Assembly (NCBI GenBank): GCA_003219495.1
Contig: QHOZ01000106.1
Location: forward strand, 11,121 to 21,074
Source: Verrucomicrobiota bacterium
GTDB taxonomy: Bacteria > Verrucomicrobiota > Verrucomicrobiae > Chthoniobacterales > UBA10450
DNA length: 9,954 nt
Reading direction: 5' to 3'
Both the position numbers and the translations under genes were made by a program. The notes beneath the pieces are model-generated. The model worked only from the letters and a program-made list of their open reading frames with translations. It was not told where the DNA came from and made no database searches. This document shows positions 6,308 to 9,954 of this stretch, in pieces. Position 1 is the first letter of the stretch; every line of letters starts with the position of its first letter.

Positions 6308-7033
6308 TCACACTTTGATTTCAGGAAACCCAGCCTGCTTCAATTGCTGATTGAGCGCGGGAAGATCGACATCGAGGAGTTTTTTCCACAAATCGAGCAT
6401 CGGAGCGACTTTCGTCTGCAGATCGGCCACCGCGGTTTTGATCTGCGCGGTCGGCGCAACATCTGCGCCTTGCAGGTCATCGAATAAGCTCGCAGTCGAT
6501 TGCAAGACAAACAGCGACGGCGGCGCGCCCTGTCGCGGATGCGGCGGGCCGAACTTCATCAGCGTTTGAGCGAACGCTTCAAGTTGTTGCGTGACGTCCG
6601 GACGTTCCGCCGCCCGCCCTTTGAGCTGCGTCAGCTGATCCGCGATGTCATCAAACTTCTTGCCAATCGGCGCGAGCTGTATTCGCAACTGATACAACTT
6701 CCACGAGAGATCGAATTGTTCCTGAAGATCCGCCGCGGACGCTTTCACGCGCGGATCTATTTTTACCGTGAGCGGTTGCGTGAAACTCTGATCGTCCACC
6801 GTCAGCGTGACCGTGTAATTTCCCGGCGCCACCCAAGGCGAGGTCGCGGTCGGCGCGGTGTTCCGGTAAATGGCGGCGATCGGATATTCCGGCTCTACCT
6901 CCGGAACCGGCGCGTGATGCAGATCCCAAACAAAGCGATGCATGCCGGCTTTCGTCGAAACGGATTGCGCCGGACGGATCCAGTACTCCGGGATGCGCAA
7001 CTTCTTCGGATCGTATTTCTCCGGAACATCGTC
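6308..7033 (-). pseudogene. Displaced C-terminal part of the BNR/VPS10-like protein
   Basis: This frame carries about 241 residues that belong to the preceding propeller protein. It begins with DDVPEKYDPKKLRIPEYW and continues through MHRFVWDLHHAPVP and a short beta-sandwich-like stretch, NYTVTLTVDDQSFTQPLTVK. A helical region rich in Leu, Gln and Lys follows, and it ends GFPEIKV before the TGA at 6308-6310. The best internal start is a TTG at 7000, with no Shine-Dalgarno and no signal peptide, so independent expression as an exported protein is unlikely. In relatives, as I remember them, the PPDGA of the first part is followed by IDYYL and a short beta region of some 30-40 residues before this segment. 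That stretch is absent in every frame here. The stop is three bases from that of the convergent receiver gene. Confidence 0.82.
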
Positions 7034-9318
7034 GCCGCGCCATCCGGCGGATTTTCGCCGGCCGGTTCGTCAGGCGGTAACGGCGTGTCTGAATTCAAAT
7101 TGAAACGAACGCGCAACGCGGTTTGCGGTTTGAACAAGACACTCTCGATCTTAGCGCGATCGAGCTGACGCAAGGGCGTGATGTTGTCGAGAATCCAGAA
7201 CCCGCGGCCGTGCGTACCAATCGCGAGATCGTCGTCCTTAATAATAATGTCGCGCACCGAAGTCGCCGGCAGATTCAAGCGGAGCGATTCCCAATTCGCG
7301 CCGTCGTCGAAGGAAACGTAAACGCCACGTTCCGCCGCCGCGAAAAGCAAACCCTTGCGCACTGGATCTTCGCGGACCGCGTTCACGGTTTGGCCCGCCG
7401 GAATTCCGTTGACGATCTCCGTCCAGGTTTTTCCGCTGTCGCGCGTTTTGAAAATGTGCGGCCGCACATCGTCGAGGCGCAATGTGTTCACGGCCGCGTA
7501 AGCCGTGCTCGCATCGAAATGTCCGGCATCGATCAGCGAAATCTTTTGCCACGGGGAAATGTTCGACGGCGTCACGTTGTTCCAGGTTTTTCCGCCGTCG
7601 CTGGTGAGATGAATCAACCCGTCATCCGTTCCCGCCCAAATCCGGTTCGCCTCGAGCGGCGATGGCGCGACCGTGTAAATCACGCCGCGCCGGTGCGCCT
7701 GTTTCGTTGCGTCTTCCTGATATTTTCCAACGCATGCAGGCAGCTCATATTTCTCGCGTGACAAATCGGGCGAAATCTTTTCCCAGTGATCGCCCCGGTC
7801 CGGCGTCGCCCAAAGCGTGTTGCCGGCGAAAAACAACAAATGCGGATCGAGCGGCGAATAAATCACCGGCTCGGTTCGCAACATTCGAAAATCTTCCGTT
7901 TGCACCGGCACCGGCAGAATGTTTTGGCCCTGACCAGTCCGGCGATCGAACCGCGTCAATTTTCCGCCGACGATAATTTCGGGATCGAGCGGGTCGGCAA
8001 CGACGTAACCGTATTCCTCAGCCGCGACCGGTTGCCAATCGCGAAACGTGATCTCGCCCGCATCGCCACGGCTCTTGATTCCAACTGAGCCACTTTCCTG
8101 TTGCCCGCTGTAAAGTCGATACGGAAACGAATTGTCGGCGCTGACGTGATACAACTGCGCGGTCGATTGGTTGTACCACGAGCTCCAACTCTTGCCGCCG
8201 TTCGCGGTGACGAGCGCGCCCTGGTCGGAGCCGAGGAAAATGATGTCGGGATTGTTCGGATTGATCCAAACGTTTTGATAATCGTCACCGCCGGGCGCTC
8301 CGCGCCAACCTTCCCAATTTTTTCCGCCGTCGGTCGATTTCCAACAAACGACGCTCGCTGAATAAACAATCTGCGGATTTTTCGGATCGAACCGCACGAC
8401 CGGTAGATCACCGCCGCCAATTCCGAGTCCGGGCCGCGGATCGTCCGTTGGTCCAGCCCAACTTTCTCCGCCATCATCCGAGCGATAAAGTTTCGCGATC
8501 GTTTTTGTCCGGACCGCCGCGAACAACGTTGTCGGGTTGCTCGGGGCGATTGCGATGTTCGCCTGCACGATTCCCGGCGGCAGACCTTTCGTCAGCTGCT
8601 TCCACGTCTTTCCGCCGTCAGTCGATTTGAAAACTCCGCCGCCCTCGCCGTTGAAAACGCCATTCTCCCAGGGCGCTTCGCGCGATTCCCACAGCGCCGC
8701 ATAAACGATGCTCGGATTACTCGGATCGATCTGAACGTCGCTCGCGCCGACGTTTTCGTCTCGATGCAAAACATTTTCGAAAGTTTTCCCGCCATCAAGC
8801 GATCGATAAACGCCGCGCTCTGCGTTTGGTCCGTAAGGATGACCGCCCACCGCGACAAACAAGCGCTCCGGATTTTTTGGATCGACCGCCAACTGCGCGA
8901 TTTGCTGGCCGTCGCGCAATCCGAGATGCGTCCACGTTTTGCCGGCGTCGGCCGATTTGTAAACGCCATCGCCAACGGAAAGATCAGGCCGATGCAATCC
9001 TTCGCCGCTGCCGACATAAATGATGTCCGGATTTGAAATCGAAACTGCGAGCGCGCCCACCGACGCGGTTGGTTGATCGTCAAAGATCGGCTGCCAGGTG
9101 CGGCCGTAGTCCGTCGATTTGAAAACGCCGCCGTTGCACGGCGCCATGTAAAAAATGTTCGGCTGCGATGGCACGCCACAGATCGCGCGTGTCCGGCCGC
9201 CGCGATACGGCCCGACATTCCGCCAATGTAACATTGAGTCGAGATCGGACGCGCGCGCCTCGGCAATTCCCAAAACGATCGTGAAAAAGGCTACGATCAA
9301 ACTTCGAAACAAACGCAT
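6895..9318 (-). CDS. Secreted BNR/Asp-box beta-propeller protein (VPS10/sortilin type), N-terminal part ending at a frameshift
   Basis: Large exported repeat protein of the 'glycosyl hydrolase, BNR repeat' / VPS10-like group; no enzymatic activity is established. Residues 1-23 form a signal peptide ending ARA. Eleven Asp-box-like motifs (S/T-x-D/N-x-G-x-x-W/F) start at residues 68, 122, 173, 232, 280, 328, 371, 505, 572, 625 and 669, fitting two stacked propellers. LAIGTHGRGFWILDN (698-712) closes the propeller part as in relatives. The family sequence continues to PPDGA at 757-761 (about position 7036). The remaining 46 residues are Arg-rich, unlike the family, and are read out of frame until a stop at 6895. 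The true C-terminal part lies in another frame below 7033. The ATG at 9318 fits the signal peptide; only a distant GGAAG precedes it. The gene should be treated as broken unless recoding occurs. Confidence 0.9.
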   Translation of the reverse strand: MRLFRSLIVAFFTIVLGIAEARASDLDSMLHWRNVGPYRGGRTRAICGVPSQPNIFYMAPCNGGVFKSTDYGRTWQPIFDDQPTASVGALAVSISNPDIIYVGSGEGLHRPDLSVGDGVYKSADAGKTWTHLGLRDGQQIAQLAVDPKNPERLFVAVGGHPYGPNAERGVYRSLDGGKTFENVLHRDENVGASDVQIDPSNPSIVYAALWESREAPWENGVFNGEGGGVFKSTDGGKTWKQLTKGLPPGIVQANIAIAPSNPTTLFAAVRTKTIAKLYRSDDGGESWAGPTDDPRPGLGIGGGDLPVVRFDPKNPQIVYSASVVCWKSTDGGKNWEGWRGAPGGDDYQNVWINPNNPDIIFLGSDQGALVTANGGKSWSSWYNQSTAQLYHVSADNSFPYRLYSGQQESGSVGIKSRGDAGEITFRDWQPVAAEEYGYVVADPLDPEIIVGGKLTRFDRRTGQGQNILPVPVQTEDFRMLRTEPVIYSPLDPHLLFFAGNTLWATPDRGDHWEKISPDLSREKYELPACVGKYQEDATKQAHRRGVIYTVAPSPLEANRIWAGTDDGLIHLTSDGGKTWNNVTPSNISPWQKISLIDAGHFDASTAYAAVNTLRLDDVRPHIFKTRDSGKTWTEIVNGIPAGQTVNAVREDPVRKGLLFAAAERGVYVSFDDGANWESLRLNLPATSVRDIIIKDDDLAIGTHGRGFWILDNITPLRQLDRAKIESVLFKPQTALRVRFNLNSDTPLPPDEPAGENPPDGAATMFRRNTIRRSCASRSTGSVRRNPFRRKPACIALFGICITRRFRR

Positions 9319-9373
9319 ACGGCCATTTTCTTCCGCGATTCCGAAACGCGCAATGCGGCAATGCAGTCGGCGG

Positions 9374-9435
9374 TTTCTGCTTTCCCCGTTTCAGTTTTCT
9401 CTTCTTCTCAACCTCTCAACGCCTCAGCTTCTTCC
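9374..9435 (+). promoter_or_regulatory. Pyrimidine-rich leader before the HAD gene
   Basis: Fifty-one of these 62 bases are C or T, and the tract ends two bases before the HAD start codon. No Shine-Dalgarno is present. The last part repeats a loose ctcaac-like unit three times. The tract may be an unstructured ribosome-loading leader or simply low-complexity intergenic DNA. The rest of the 119-bp divergent region (9319-9437) shows only a short gcaatgc direct repeat near 9351-9364 and no clear promoter. Confidence 0.35.
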
Positions 9436-9437
9436 AA

Positions 9438-9954
9438 ATGCTTTCAGCCATTATTTTCGATCTCGACGGCGTGCTGGCTGATTCCGAGCCGTGGTGGAAC
9501 CAAATTGACGCGCAGCTCCTCGCCGAGCACGGCGCGAATTACCGCGGCGAATATCACCGCGAAGTCCTCGGTGTCAGCTACCCGATCGCCGTGGAGTTTT
9601 ACAAAAAAGCGTTCGGGATCGATGCGTCCACGAACGAAATGATGAAACGTCGTGGCGAGATCGCGGCGGAGTTCTTCGCGAGCCGCGTCGGTTTGTTTCC
9701 GCGCACGAACGAAGTCCTGGCGCAATTGCGTGAGTTGAATTCAAGACTAGCGGTAGCAACCAGCTCGGTCGCCGCTTCCGCGCGTCCGTTTTTAGATCGA
9801 CATCAGCTCACAAAATTTTTCGAAATCGTCGTTACCGGCGATGAAGTCGAGCATGGCAAACCCGCCCCGGACATCTATCTCGCGGTTGCGGCAAAACTTC
9901 GTGTGCAGCCCGAGAGTTGTCTCGTGATCGAAGATTCGTTGTCCGGGATTGCAG
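9438..9954 (+). CDS. HAD-superfamily phosphatase / beta-phosphoglucomutase-like protein, 3' end cut by the window
   Basis: Cytoplasmic haloacid-dehalogenase-type hydrolase with a small alpha-helical cap; 172 residues are visible of a usual 215-230. Motif I is FDLDGVLADSE with nucleophile Asp8 and acid/base Asp10. Motif II is ATSS (107-110), motif III is Lys141 in HGKPAPDIY, and motif IV is VIEDSLSGI with Glu165 and Asp166. The cap spans about residues 15-85. The HGKPAPDIYL and IEDSxxGI pattern is shared by beta-phosphoglucomutase, phosphoglycolate phosphatase-like and 2-deoxyglucose-6-phosphatase-like members, so the substrate cannot be named. The ATG at 9438 places motif I at the canonical distance from the N-terminus. 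It diverges from the propeller gene; no Shine-Dalgarno is visible. Confidence 0.93.
   Translation, partial: MLSAIIFDLDGVLADSEPWWNQIDAQLLAEHGANYRGEYHREVLGVSYPIAVEFYKKAFGIDASTNEMMKRRGEIAAEFFASRVGLFPRTNEVLAQLRELNSRLAVATSSVAASARPFLDRHQLTKFFEIVVTGDEVEHGKPAPDIYLAVAAKLRVQPESCLVIEDSLSGIA

Noticed and set aside
6500..7761. Two plus-strand frames of over 200 codons opposite the propeller gene
   Set aside because: Both are antisense to coding sequence with eleven Asp-box motifs and a signal peptide; no start context or domain supports them.
7400..9130. Recurrent tttccgccgtc-like words suggesting a CRISPR or dispersed repeat
   Set aside because: They are in frame and encode the DGGKxW part of the Asp boxes, at irregular spacing, so they are protein repeats.
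8592..9266. 224-codon minus-strand frame in another phase of the propeller gene
   Set aside because: It is a shifted reading of the same DNA; its apparent repeats are the Asp-box codons read out of frame.
6895..9318. Sialidase identity for the BNR protein
   Set aside because: Asp boxes alone do not make a sialidase; the RIP motif and arginine triad arrangement of sialidases are not visible, and the family layout matches VPS10/sortilin-type propellers.

Overview
The window looks like chromosomal DNA of a moderately GC-rich Gram-negative bacterium, most likely a soil member of the Verrucomicrobiota (Chthoniobacterales/'Spartobacteria'-like). This rests on the character of the MreB and VPS10/BNR proteins, a secreted MORN-like protein of a kind I associate with that group, and weak Shine-Dalgarno usage. 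It is an impression from sequence, not a search result. The genes are densely packed, and I see no rRNA, tRNA, CRISPR array, insertion sequence or phage module.

Region 1 (1-3732, minus strand) is the rod-shape cluster mreB-mreC-mreD-mrdA. It is read from 3732 down to the window edge, where the PBP2 gene is cut. mreC/mreD and mreD/mrdA overlap by ATGA, so the three are probably translationally coupled. mreB and mreC are separated by an 87-bp AT-rich spacer with a 15-bp palindrome and a direct repeat. Together these genes encode the cytoplasmic actin-like filament, the periplasmic scaffold, a membrane partner and the transpeptidase of the elongasome.

Region 2 (3733-4962) has rpe (ribulose-phosphate 3-epimerase) diverging from mreB across a 141-bp intergenic region. 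rpe converges on a YpeA-like GNAT acetyltransferase gene with only 3 bp between the stop codons.

Region 3 (5062-6304) holds a tiny, very basic ORF (32 or 23 aa), a secreted protein with two MORN-like repeats, and a divergent stand-alone CheY-like receiver.

Region 4 (6308-9318, minus) is a large secreted BNR/Asp-box (VPS10/sortilin-type) beta-propeller gene. It is split by a frameshift near 7033-7040. From family knowledge about 30-40 residues also appear to be missing at this junction, so a real deletion is more likely than a single-base error. A HAD-family phosphatase/phosphoglucomutase-like gene starts divergently at 9438 and runs off the right edge.

Most of the window is ordinary housekeeping DNA. 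The items most worth a second look are the deletion-frameshift in the propeller gene, the tiny basic ORF and the MORN-like secreted protein. I found no convincing new multi-gene system.
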